18,451 bases of DNA from Candidatus Zixiibacteriota bacterium. Its GTDB lineage: Bacteria; Zixibacteria; MSB-5A5; GN15; FEB-12. A program made the position numbers and the translations under genes. The notes beneath the pieces are model-generated. The model had not been told where the DNA came from, ran no database searches, and saw nothing but the letters and a program-made list of their open reading frames with translations. The DNA lies in the NCBI GenBank assembly GCA_022570975.1, contig JACZYS010000002.1:12259-30709 (forward strand), read 5' to 3'. Positions 1 to 7,226 of the stretch are shown here, piece by piece; position 1 is the first letter of the stretch, and every line of letters begins with the position of its first letter.

Positions 1-25
1 CTTTCCCTTTATTTTCCCTCGTTCT

Positions 26-53
26 AATATAAAAACAAATATAATATGATCAA
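26..53 (-). promoter_or_regulatory. possible promoter firing left, out of the window
   Basis: Read on the minus strand, TTGATC (53-48) and TATATT (31-26) are separated by 16 bp, a fair match to a primary-sigma promoter. Transcription would start near base 19 and leave the window, so the gene served cannot be seen. The surroundings are very AT-rich, which makes chance matches likely. No gene is visible between here and the terminator at 177-208. Confidence 0.3.
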
Positions 54-176
54 TCCTCAAAAGCAATCAGACTAATACAAGGCCAAATGCCAATACAGAC
101 AACCGAATCAATTATCTCTCCAATAGATAGACTATTCCAACCCAAAGAAAGTTTAATTTATTCAATTTTAAAATAA

Positions 177-208
177 AAAAAACCACTCTCGGAAGAAAGT
201 GGTTTTTT
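177..208 (-). terminator. rho-independent terminator of the sigma factor gene
   Basis: An 11-bp stem (177-187 with 198-208) encloses a 10-base loop, and its A-rich and T-rich flanks make it usable from both sides. On the minus strand it lies 22 bases after the sigma-factor stop codon and ends in a U-rich tract. It is a convincing intrinsic terminator closing the protease-sigma unit. Confidence 0.88.
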
Positions 209-230
209 ATGACTACAATGAAATTGTATT

Positions 231-1085
231 CTAATTCAAATATGCCCTCAGTGAGCGACTGCGCGAGGCATGACGCAAACGGCGGATGGCTTTCTCTTTA
301 ATCTGACGAACACGTTCACGGGTAAGTGAGAAACGAGCGCCAATCTCTTCCAAAGTCAGCGCTTTTTCATGGTGCAGACCAAAATAAAGATTGATAACTT
401 CGGCCTCTCTGGGAGTCAGAGAATCAAGTGCCTTTTCAATCTCAATCCTAAGTGAGTTGCTCAAGAGAGCTTCATCCGGCGAGGGCTGGAATTCATCTTC
501 TAAAACGTCTATAAGCGAGTTGTCTTCTGAAACAGAGAAAGGAGCATCAAGAGAAAGATGAGAGTTTGATATTTTCAAGGTATCAGTCACTTCTCCTTCG
601 GTCAACTCCAGCTCGGCGGCAATCTCATTGGGTGCCGGTGCACGGCCAAGCCCCTGCTCAAGGCGGCTTGAGATTTTGCCGATTTTGTGTAAGGTTCCAA
701 CTCTGTTGAGCGGCAGACGGACAATACGGCTTTGCTCGGCCAGGGCCTGCAAAATTGCCTGTCTTATCCACCATACGGCATAACTGATGAATTTAAAACC
801 ACGGGTTTCATCAAATCTTTTAGCAGCTTTTATCAGGCCAATATTTCCTTCGTTGATTAAATCAGCCAAGGATAATCCCTGATTCTGGTACTGCTTTGCT
901 ACGGAAACAACAAACCGCAAATTGGCTTTGGTTAAGTCTTCAAGGGCTCTTTTGTCACCTTGCTTGATTTTTCTAGCCAGTCTTACTTCTGTCTCCGCGT
1001 TAATTAGCGGTGTTTCTCCGATTTCACGGAGATACAGGTCCAAAGACCTGTCTTCATCGCGATATTTTAAGGACTGTTTAGCCAC
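231..1085 (-). CDS. rpoD: primary RNA polymerase sigma factor (RpoD/SigA, short type)
   Basis: This is the housekeeping sigma-70 factor that directs RNA polymerase to -35/-10 promoters. The 284-aa product has region 1.2 (about residues 12-45), the highly conserved region 2 core-binding and melting segment with the KFISYAVWWIRQAI block (about residues 97-110), region 3 (about 130-200) and region 4 with the LTRERVRQIKEKAIRRLR helix-turn-helix near the C-terminus. There is no region 1.1, as is usual for Bacteroidetes and related FCB primary sigma factors and unlike the much longer proteobacterial RpoD. The start is GTG: an in-frame stop lies two codons upstream. AGGAG sits 13 bases before it, a long spacing. 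It follows the htrA-like gene by 77 bp and may share its promoter. A group 2 sigma (RpoS/HrdB-like) is the alternative, but the region 2 and 4 sequences look like the primary factor. Confidence 0.93.
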   Translation of the reverse strand: MAKQSLKYRDEDRSLDLYLREIGETPLINAETEVRLARKIKQGDKRALEDLTKANLRFVVSVAKQYQNQGLSLADLINEGNIGLIKAAKRFDETRGFKFISYAVWWIRQAILQALAEQSRIVRLPLNRVGTLHKIGKISSRLEQGLGRAPAPNEIAAELELTEGEVTDTLKISNSHLSLDAPFSVSEDNSLIDVLEDEFQPSPDEALLSNSLRIEIEKALDSLTPREAEVINLYFGLHHEKALTLEEIGARFSLTRERVRQIKEKAIRRLRHASRSRSLRAYLN

Positions 1086-1133
1086 GTCTTATGACTATCT
1101 CCTAAACTCTATGGTTAAAAGGTTAAAACTAAT

Positions 1134-1149
1134 CCCGGCAGTTTCCGGG
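1134..1149 (-). terminator. small GC hairpin between htrA-like gene and rpoD
   Basis: CCCGG (1134-1138) and CCGGG (1145-1149) form a 5-bp stem with a 6-base loop, 14 bases past the protease stop codon. On the minus strand the following bases are T-rich but do not form a clean U tract. It may be a leaky terminator or processing hairpin that separates protease and sigma expression. Confidence 0.35.
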
Positions 1150-1162
1150 TTTGCCCATATAA

Positions 1163-2668
1163 TTACCGATTGTATCCTATAATGATTTTCCTGACGATTG
1201 TGCCATCGGGCTCTTGAACGATGAGTGGAATTCTCTTTTTCATATTTGTTATTTGTCCCGTAATATTTATGAAATCATCCAGGTTTTTAACCGGTTTGTT
1301 ATTTACTTGTAATATAATAGTTTTGCGGAGGATGGATGCTTTATCGGCAGGAGAATCAGGCAAAACCCTCCTGACATACATTCCTTTCACAAAGTCCGCA
1401 TTAATCAACTCAGCTAATTCTTTGGTGAACGGCATTACTTCCATACCCATCCACTGAGAAACATCAAAATCATCGCGATCAGTTTCTGGCAGAGGAGAAT
1501 TGCTTTGAGCTGCAAAGAAAGCGTCACGGTCAACTACTGAAACCGTGAGATTTATATGTTTACCCTCTCTGACTATCTCCAAAGGGACTTTATTCCCTGA
1601 TTTTATGGTCGAGACCAAAATCCTCAAATCATTAACCGACTCAACTTTCTTGTTGTTAAATTCAATTACCACATCCCCTTTTCTTATCCCTGCTGATTTG
1701 GCCGGTGAGTTATCAAAGACATTATCAATTAGTACTCCCTTAACAGCATCCAACCCCTGACGATTTGCTTCTTTCTGGTTTAAAGCTCTAAGAGATACAC
1801 CAAGCCATCCCCGGTGTGCTTTTCCAGTTTCAATCAGATCCGGCACAATTGCACGGGCAAAATTTATGGGAATTGCAAAACCAATTCCCACCGATGTTCC
1901 GGTAGGGCTTGAGATAGCGGCATTGACACCGATACATTCACCGCGAATATTCAACAGCGGTCCGCCGGAGTTGCCGGGATTTATAGAGGCATCGGTCTGA
2001 ATATAATTTTGATATCCGGGTGAATCAGGCCCAAAATATAGATTGCTTCTCCCCTTGGCAGAAATCACGCCGACAGTCACGGTTCTGTCCAGTCCCTGCT
2101 GGGGGAATGGATTACCAATGGCAATGGCCCAATCTCCCACTTTGAGAGCATCAGAATCACCAAAGGGAATCACCGTCAATTTTTCCTGCGGTTCAATTTT
2201 TAAGACGGCCAAATCTGTTTCTGAATCGCCGCCGACTAACTGAGCATCATAGACATAGCCGGACGAGGTTCTGACTTCAATACTTTCCGCTTTTTCTACG
2301 ACATGGTTGTTGGTCAGAATATATCCATCTTCTCTGAATACAAATCCGGAGCCGGATGAGTTTCCACCCTGAGCATGCTTTTTCCACCAGGGACTCTGGG
2401 TCGGTTTTAATCGGACTGAAATATTAACTACGGCATCTTTATACTGCTCAACTACAGATACGAATGGAGATTCCATCTCGCCATCGGCATTTTGGACTAC
2501 CTGTTTGGTGCTTAACTGGGCAACCTTTACCGGGACTTCAGCTAAAGATTTTGGTGTCAGGTCAAAATTGGATGCTATGATAATCCCAAAGACAGAAAAA
2601 ACCACCGCTAAGAAACCGGCAGTAAGAAAATTTATCCCTTTTTTGTTATGACTAACCTTGCTGGTCAT
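1163..2668 (-). CDS. degP: HtrA/DegP-family periplasmic serine protease with two PDZ domains
   Basis: The protein is a trypsin-like envelope protease for misfolded proteins. From the ATG at 2668 it is 501 aa: a hydrophobic N-terminal signal or anchor (about residues 14-34), the protease domain (about 65-280) and two PDZ domains (about 287-380 and 405-495). The catalytic triad is visible as His122 (TNNHVV), Asp152 (ETDLAVLK) and Ser234 (GNSGGPL). ATG at 2668 is chosen because AAAGGAG lies just upstream, although only 3 bases separate them. An in-frame TTG at 2701 would add 11 residues but has no ribosome binding site and lies only about 5 bases from the predicted transcription start. DegP, DegQ and DegS/MucD cannot be told apart here; two PDZ domains exclude DegS. 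The neighbouring sigma factor is the primary one, not an RpoE-type stress sigma. Confidence 0.93.
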   Translation of the reverse strand: MTSKVSHNKKGINFLTAGFLAVVFSVFGIIIASNFDLTPKSLAEVPVKVAQLSTKQVVQNADGEMESPFVSVVEQYKDAVVNISVRLKPTQSPWWKKHAQGGNSSGSGFVFREDGYILTNNHVVEKAESIEVRTSSGYVYDAQLVGGDSETDLAVLKIEPQEKLTVIPFGDSDALKVGDWAIAIGNPFPQQGLDRTVTVGVISAKGRSNLYFGPDSPGYQNYIQTDASINPGNSGGPLLNIRGECIGVNAAISSPTGTSVGIGFAIPINFARAIVPDLIETGKAHRGWLGVSLRALNQKEANRQGLDAVKGVLIDNVFDNSPAKSAGIRKGDVVIEFNNKKVESVNDLRILVSTIKSGNKVPLEIVREGKHINLTVSVVDRDAFFAAQSNSPLPETDRDDFDVSQWMGMEVMPFTKELAELINADFVKGMYVRRVLPDSPADKASILRKTIILQVNNKPVKNLDDFINITGQITNMKKRIPLIVQEPDGTIVRKIIIGYNR

Positions 2669-2712
2669 TTGCTCCTTTAGAATTCTTTCCTCCAAATCCA
2701 AACTAGCCTATT

Positions 2713-2741
2713 AATATAATTAAGAATTGCATTTCTGTCAA
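2713..2741 (-). promoter_or_regulatory. sigma-70 promoter of the htrA-like gene
   Basis: On the minus strand a perfect TTGACA (2741-2736) is followed after exactly 17 bp by TATATT (2718-2713). Transcription should start near 2706. This gives a leader of about 38 bases before the ATG at 2668 and argues against the TTG at 2701 as the start. It lies in a 328-bp divergent intergenic region, which otherwise holds AT-rich DNA with A-tracts and no further gene. Confidence 0.8.
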
Positions 2742-2959
2742 GGGAATCTTTCCCTAATTAACTGTCTTTCACTCTTTTATAACGTGTCAAACCAATAATA
2801 GATTCAAAAAAAATCAAAAATTTGCATATTTTGTGGGATTTTTCAGAATCCTTGCAAAACTTGAAAACTTGCCCCTTTTTCAAGAAACTTAAGTCCATGC
2901 CAACCATATCCAAGCAAAATCACAGCCAATTCCAAAACCTCTCATACTTTTTCAGTCAG

Positions 2960-2988
2960 TTGACTTTATTCGGAAATTCGTCTAAACT
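2960..2988 (+). promoter_or_regulatory. sigma-70-like promoter of the aldolase-folate-pantothenate operon
   Basis: TTGACT (2960-2965) and TAAACT (2983-2988) are 17 bp apart. The -35 matches consensus at 5 of 6 positions and the -10 at 4 of 6. The expected transcription start is about 2995, one or two bases before the ATG at 2997, which implies a leaderless mRNA. No Shine-Dalgarno sequence precedes that ATG. Confidence 0.6.
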
Positions 2989-2996
2989 TAGTCTAT

Positions 2997-3653
2997 ATGA
3001 AAACAAGGGAAGAAAGAGTAAGAGAACTGACGGCCATTGGCAGAAAACTCTTGTTGAATAAGATGATTGCCGGTTCAGACGGCAACCTATCGGCAAGACT
3101 TGAAAATGGGAACATATTGGTTACGGCTTCAGGCAGCAGACTGGGTGAGCTCACCGAGTCAGACTTTGTAGAAATTGACTCAGATGGAAATCAAATAAAC
3201 GGCAACGGCTTGCCTACATCTGAACTAAAAATGCATCTCTTTGTATATAAGAACCGTCCGGAAATAAATTATTCTGTCCATTCTCACCCGGTCAATGCAA
3301 CTGCTTTTGCGGTCGCCGGAGAGGAGCTGCCGGAGAATATATTGCCGGAAGTTTTGGTCTTTGTTGGCAGAATTCCCCTGACGGAATACGCCCCCCCGGG
3401 AACTGATTCTGTACCGGAATCTATTTCTCCGTTCATAAAAAATTCCGATGCTTTCCTTTTGAGAAATCATGGACTTTTGACTATTGGCAAGAGCGCAAAT
3501 GAAGCAATGAACCGCCATGAAACGGTTGAACATTTTGCCAGAATCATAATAAAGGCTAGACAGCTGGGAGATCTGACCACCATTCCAAAAGAAGATGTAA
3601 GTAGATTGTATGCTTTAAGAGAAAAAATGAATACGGAAAATCAGCTGAGTTGA
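2997..3653 (+). CDS. class II aldolase/adducin-family protein (L-fuculose-phosphate aldolase-like)
   Basis: A zinc-dependent class II aldolase of the FucA/AraD/adducin superfamily, 218 aa, typical length. These cleave or epimerise sugar phosphates in the cytoplasm. Visible family marks are the GSDGNLSAR phosphate-binding loop near residue 28, the SELKMH segment with the catalytic Glu around residue 76, the zinc ligands in HSHP (about residues 100-103), and the third His in RNHG near residue 155. The true substrate is not readable: L-fuculose-, rhamnulose- and ribulose-phosphate enzymes share these motifs. It is the first gene of a six-gene operon leading into folate genes. The next ATG lies two bases after its stop. 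The ATG start has no Shine-Dalgarno and probably initiates on a leaderless transcript. Confidence 0.85.
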   Translation: MKTREERVRELTAIGRKLLLNKMIAGSDGNLSARLENGNILVTASGSRLGELTESDFVEIDSDGNQINGNGLPTSELKMHLFVYKNRPEINYSVHSHPVNATAFAVAGEELPENILPEVLVFVGRIPLTEYAPPGTDSVPESISPFIKNSDAFLLRNHGLLTIGKSANEAMNRHETVEHFARIIIKARQLGDLTTIPKEDVSRLYALREKMNTENQLS

Positions 3654-3655
3654 AG

Positions 3656-4837
3656 ATGCCGATAAAAAAAATCATATTGGAAAAAGCAAACCGACTTTTT
3701 AGAATTCCGCCGGAAGTAAACTCATTTTTTAGGATCGAAAAAAAGAGAACTTTAATAAAGAGAACAGAATATATTGACCTCTTGTCTTTTAATTGGAACT
3801 GCTCTTTTGATGAAGATTTTTCCAAAACCACAGAGAGCCTGATGCCAGCTGGCAGAGAAAGTATTATGTCTCTTAAAGAAGAGCTGGCCGGCTGGTATCT
3901 GAAAACAGATAAAGTTAGACTGAATCCAAAAAGTGAAATTTATATTGGCGGCGGAATTTCAAGCAGCCTGCAAGCTCTCTCAACAGCCTTTATAGACCCG
4001 GGAGATATTGTCTTTGTACCAGAAATTTCCATTCCCCTTTACCGCAGGGTCACTTATATCTCTGGCGGTGAGCCAATCACTTACTCGGTCAATGCCGTCA
4101 ATAACTGGCAGCCCGATTTTGAAAAAGTTAACAGCCCTCTGGGCAGAGTTGCCAAATTTCTGATTCTCAATTCTCCCCACAATCCGACCGGGGCAGCACT
4201 CAAAAGTAAAGATTATGAATACCTGGTCTGGCTGGCGGCCAAAGAGAATATCGCAATTATCAATGATGCCGCCTACCGAACTCTCTCCGGGTCTGTTCTG
4301 GATTCTTTTCTGTCTGTTAAGGGAAGTATGAAAACGGGAGTGGAAGTCTCTTCGTTCTCTTATCTTTTTGGTTTGCCGGCAATGAATTTTGGATTTGTTG
4401 CCGGTAACAAGGACCTTATAAACGGGCTCAAAGAGACAGACAGGTTTAATGGGCATCAAATTCCGGCATATTTTGTAAATGTGGCCCTTGATGGTATCAG
4501 GCAGTTTCCCGGCAAAAACTTAAAAGAAATAAAGTCAAAATTCCAGAAATCAGCGGCTGAGGCCGACCGTCTGCTTGAGATACTCTCCCTTGAAAGCTAC
4601 GGATTTAACTCTATTCCTTTTATCTGGGCCAAGATCAAAAAAAGAAGCCGGGCCGTAAACGCAGCCAATATTCTAAAAAGAAGGAGCCAGATTTTGAGCC
4701 TTCCGGGAAATATTCTTGGGAATAGCGGCGAAGGGTATTTGCGGTTTTCGTTGACGGCTTCGGCTGAAAGCTATCAACAGGCAATTAAGAGAACAAAGAG
4801 CAAACTGAAGCTGCTTAAACTGGATAGAGAAGAATGA
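3656..4837 (+). CDS. class I/II aminotransferase-like protein lacking the PLP lysine
   Basis: The fold is that of a fold-type I, class I/II aminotransferase (393 aa from the ATG; a TTG two codons upstream is also possible). Most signature parts are present: the GGGISSSLQAL loop, NSPHNPTG (about residues 172-179), the INDAAYRTL segment with Asp204 and Tyr207 that normally contact PLP, and the C-terminal substrate-carboxylate Arg363 in YLRFSL. The family motif S-x-S-K-x2-G-[LIVMFA]-x-[GNAR]-x-R-x-G aligns gaplessly with SFSYLFGLPAMNFG, so the Schiff-base lysine is Tyr236 (TAT, 4361-4363) and the motif arginine is Asn. The protein should not transaminate in the usual way. It overlaps folB by ATGA, so it is translationally coupled to folate synthesis. 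A regulatory or non-PLP role is an inference; the exact substrate family cannot be named. Confidence 0.85.
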   Translation: MPIKKIILEKANRLFRIPPEVNSFFRIEKKRTLIKRTEYIDLLSFNWNCSFDEDFSKTTESLMPAGRESIMSLKEELAGWYLKTDKVRLNPKSEIYIGGGISSSLQALSTAFIDPGDIVFVPEISIPLYRRVTYISGGEPITYSVNAVNNWQPDFEKVNSPLGRVAKFLILNSPHNPTGAALKSKDYEYLVWLAAKENIAIINDAAYRTLSGSVLDSFLSVKGSMKTGVEVSSFSYLFGLPAMNFGFVAGNKDLINGLKETDRFNGHQIPAYFVNVALDGIRQFPGKNLKEIKSKFQKSAAEADRLLEILSLESYGFNSIPFIWAKIKKRSRAVNAANILKRRSQILSLPGNILGNSGEGYLRFSLTASAESYQQAIKRTKSKLKLLKLDREE

Positions 4838-5226
4838 AAGATATAATAAGACTTACCGGAATGTCTTTTTACGGCTACCACGGAGTCTCCGCGGAGGAAA
4901 AGGAGACCGGAAGAATGTTTGAGGTAGACGCTGAACTGGAGGTTGACCTTGCCTCCGCCGGACACAGTGACCGTTTAAGAGATACTGTTGATTACACAAA
5001 AATATATAAACTTATTAAAGAGACACTTGAGACAAAAGCGTTTTCGCTGCTTGAAGCAATTGCCTCTGAGCTGGCAACTAAACTTCTTGACAACTTTCCG
5101 GTTTACAGAGTAACTTTAAAAGTGAGAAAACTAACCCCGCCAATTGCGGGGCATATAAAATATATTGAAGTGGAAGTCACCAGATTACAGTCTGACATGG
5201 CAAAACTAATTGATGAAAAACTGTAA
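4834..5226 (+). CDS. folB: dihydroneopterin aldolase
   Basis: FolB converts 7,8-dihydroneopterin to 6-hydroxymethyl-7,8-dihydropterin and glycolaldehyde in folate synthesis, as a cytoplasmic homo-octamer. The product is 130 aa, near the usual 120. Visible conserved parts are the N-terminal GYHGVSAEE segment with the binding Glu21/22, the VDYTKIY segment with Tyr54, Glu74 in LLEAIA, and the catalytic Lys99 in VRKLTPPIAG. The ATG overlaps the stop of the preceding gene (ATGA). FolK follows after about 20 bases and carries out the next pathway step. The C-terminal roughly 12 residues beyond the domain are unremarkable. Confidence 0.93.
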   Translation: MKDIIRLTGMSFYGYHGVSAEEKETGRMFEVDAELEVDLASAGHSDRLRDTVDYTKIYKLIKETLETKAFSLLEAIASELATKLLDNFPVYRVTLKVRKLTPPIAGHIKYIEVEVTRLQSDMAKLIDEKL

Positions 5227-5247
5227 TCAGTAATAAAAAGAGGTAAC

Positions 5248-5757
5248 CTGGCAAAAACAGCATACATATTACTTGGTTCAAATTTGGGTGACCGGGAAAG
5301 AAATTTGAAGACTTCTATCGAAGAGATTAAGGACATCTCCGGGCTGGAATTAATTGCCACCTCGGCTGTTTACCTGTCAGAGGCGGTTGATATGGAAGGT
5401 GAGAACCCGGATTTTTTGAATCAGGTGGTCATGGCCGAGTTTGAATATTTACCTTCGGAATTGCTCTTGCAGTTAAAGAAAATTGAACAAAGCATGGGTC
5501 GAGAAAATAAGGGTAAGAAAAGACCAAGAGTTATTGACTTGGATATCTTATTGTTTGGCGATGAAATTATTGAGACTGACGATTTAATCGTTCCTCATGA
5601 AGAGCTTCTCAATAGAAATTTTGCCATGATACCCCTTGTTCAAGTTTCTCCTGAGATAACCCATCCTAAAACAAGAAAACTAATCGCTGAATATATTAAA
5701 GATGACAATTCAAACTCGGTAAGAATTTATAAGGATCATGTTGCAAGAAACATCTAG
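5248..5757 (+). CDS. folK: 2-amino-4-hydroxy-6-hydroxymethyldihydropteridine pyrophosphokinase (HPPK)
   Basis: FolK transfers pyrophosphate from ATP to the FolB product, giving the substrate for dihydropteroate synthase. Motifs are LGSNLGDRE at the N-terminus, and GKKRPRVIDLDILLFG followed by LIVPHEELLNRNFAMIPL, the ATP/Mg and pterin loops. The start is unusual. The GSN motif of the first strand must be included, so translation has to begin upstream of the TTG at 5284; no ATG, GTG or TTG exists between that point and the folB stop in this frame. CTG at 5248 follows AAGAGGT by 3 bases and gives the expected N-terminus AKTAYILLGSNLGD and a length of 169 aa. ATA at 5233 is a less likely alternative. 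The end overlaps the next gene by 20 bases. Function is certain, start is not. Confidence 0.88.
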   Translation: MAKTAYILLGSNLGDRERNLKTSIEEIKDISGLELIATSAVYLSEAVDMEGENPDFLNQVVMAEFEYLPSELLLQLKKIEQSMGRENKGKKRPRVIDLDILLFGDEIIETDDLIVPHEELLNRNFAMIPLVQVSPEITHPKTRKLIAEYIKDDNSNSVRIYKDHVARNI

Positions 5758-6400
5758 CCCAAACTATATAGCTATCGAAGGTGTCATTGGAGTTGGCAAA
5801 ACCACATTCTCCAAAATGCTTTCAGAGAAAATATCTGCCGATCTATTAAACGAAGAAGTATTTGAAAATCCTTTTTTGGTCGATTATTACAAGAATAAAA
5901 AACGGTTTGCTTTTTCCTGCCAGTTGTTTTTCTTAATCTCCCGTTTTCAACAGCAACAGAAACTTATGGTAAGGGATTTGTTTGCCCAGAAGATTGTGGC
6001 CGATTATCTTTATGCCAAAGACTCCATTTTTGCATCAATTACACTTTCGGAAAGGGAGCTGGTGCTCTATGAAAAAATAGCCCCAATCCTTATTGAAAAT
6101 ATCCCCAAACCTGATTTGGTGATTTATCTTCAGGCTTCTACCCCGGTTTTGTTAAGCAGAATTAAAAAACGGAATTACCTCTTTGAAAAAACTATTGATT
6201 ATGAATATGTTGAAATGATAAACAAGGCCTATGATTATTATTTTTTCAATTACACTGACACTCCGCTATTGGTTGTCCGGACCGATGATATAGATTTTGT
6301 CAATAATCTCGAGCATTTTAATGACTTAATCGATCAGATTCATAAGCCTATCGCCGGTAAAAAATACTACACCCCCTCGGGTGAATTTGTCAGAGAATAA
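5738..6400 (+). CDS. deoxynucleoside kinase (dGK/dAK-type)
   Basis: A P-loop kinase of the deoxyadenosine/deoxyguanosine kinase family, which phosphorylates salvaged deoxynucleosides with ATP in the cytosol. The 220-aa length fits. The Walker A motif EGVIGVGKTT lies at residues 14-23, the KIVADYLYAKDSIFA segment (about 84-99) is where the family's substrate and catalytic region sits, and the SRIKKRNYLFEK lid region carries the Arg/Lys residues that grip the triphosphate. The ATG has AAGGA two bases upstream and overlaps the folK end, so it is part of the operon. Salvage placed between folate and pantothenate genes makes a general cofactor/nucleotide unit. Substrate choice (dA, dG or dC) cannot be deduced. 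Confidence 0.88.
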   Translation: MLQETSSPNYIAIEGVIGVGKTTFSKMLSEKISADLLNEEVFENPFLVDYYKNKKRFAFSCQLFFLISRFQQQQKLMVRDLFAQKIVADYLYAKDSIFASITLSERELVLYEKIAPILIENIPKPDLVIYLQASTPVLLSRIKKRNYLFEKTIDYEYVEMINKAYDYYFFNYTDTPLLVVRTDDIDFVNNLEHFNDLIDQIHKPIAGKKYYTPSGEFVRE

Positions 6401-6404
6401 GCCG

Positions 6405-7226
6405 ATGTCCAAAATTTTAACCAAGAAGAAAAAGACTGTCCAAACTTTCATCAAGAAAAAATCCAAGGGTGAAAAAATAACTATGCTTACCGCCTATGAT
6501 TATTTTACGGCTTCATTGCTTGACCGCTGCGGTATTGACTCGATATTGGTTGGAGATTCTGCCAGCAACGTGGTTCACGGACATAAATCAACCATTCCTA
6601 TAACGATGGATATAATGGTTGCCCATACGGCGGCTGTTGCAAGGGGAAATCAGAATTCCCTTATTGTAGCAGATATGCCCTTCCTCTCTTTTCAGCCGTC
6701 AGTCGAAATTGCTATCCTGAGCTCCGGCAGATTCTTAAAAGAAGGCGCGGCCGAAGCTGTCAAAATGGAAGGCGGACTTGAGATGATGCAAATTGTTGAA
6801 AAGGTAGTCCAGGCCGGTATTCCTGTTATGGGTCATATTGGTTTGACGCCGCAGTCTATCCACCGCTTTGGAGGTCCAAAAATTCAGGGAAGAAAAGAAA
6901 AATCGCAGACATATCTCAAAGAGTCTGCATTGGCATTAGAAGAAGCAGGATGCTTCTCAATTGTATTGGAACTGGTTCAGGCTGATATTGCCAAGGAGAT
7001 AACCGATTCACTTAAAACGGCGGCTACAATTGGTATTGGCGCCGGTGCTGGCTGTGACGGTCAGGTATTAGTAATAAACGATATACTGGGGCTGGTCGAT
7101 GATAGTTTTAAACCAAAATTTTTAAGACAATACGTTAACTTATCTCCAATAATTCTGGAGGCTGTCGAGAAATATATCAGCGATGTTCAGACTGGGGAAT
7201 TTCCTTCGCAGGAAGAATCATATTAG
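6405..7226 (+). CDS. panB: 3-methyl-2-oxobutanoate hydroxymethyltransferase (ketopantoate hydroxymethyltransferase)
   Basis: PanB adds a hydroxymethyl group from 5,10-methylene-tetrahydrofolate to alpha-ketoisovalerate, the first committed step of pantothenate and CoA synthesis. From the ATG at 6405 it is 273 aa, the normal size. The TIM-barrel motifs are intact: the ITMLTAYDYFTA strand, Mg-binding Asp51 in LVGDSASNV and Asp90 in VADMPF, Lys120 and Glu122 in AVKMEG, GHIGLTPQ, the catalytic-base Glu189 in IVLELV, and the GIGAGAGCDGQVLV phosphate region. An in-frame GTG at 6381 would add 8 residues inside the upstream gene and is less likely. It is the last gene of the operon; no panC is visible after it. 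Its 3' end overlaps the oppositely oriented kinase-like gene by 4 bases. Confidence 0.95.
   Translation: MSKILTKKKKTVQTFIKKKSKGEKITMLTAYDYFTASLLDRCGIDSILVGDSASNVVHGHKSTIPITMDIMVAHTAAVARGNQNSLIVADMPFLSFQPSVEIAILSSGRFLKEGAAEAVKMEGGLEMMQIVEKVVQAGIPVMGHIGLTPQSIHRFGGPKIQGRKEKSQTYLKESALALEEAGCFSIVLELVQADIAKEITDSLKTAATIGIGAGAGCDGQVLVINDILGLVDDSFKPKFLRQYVNLSPIILEAVEKYISDVQTGEFPSQEESY

Noticed and set aside
2702..2996. 79-codon plus-strand frame in the divergent intergenic region (2822-3061)
   Set aside because: Low-complexity F/S/L/K-rich translation, no ribosome binding site, and it crosses the promoter and start of the aldolase gene.
3980..4459. 159-codon minus-strand open frame
   Set aside because: It is a shadow of the aminotransferase-like gene with no protein-like features of its own.
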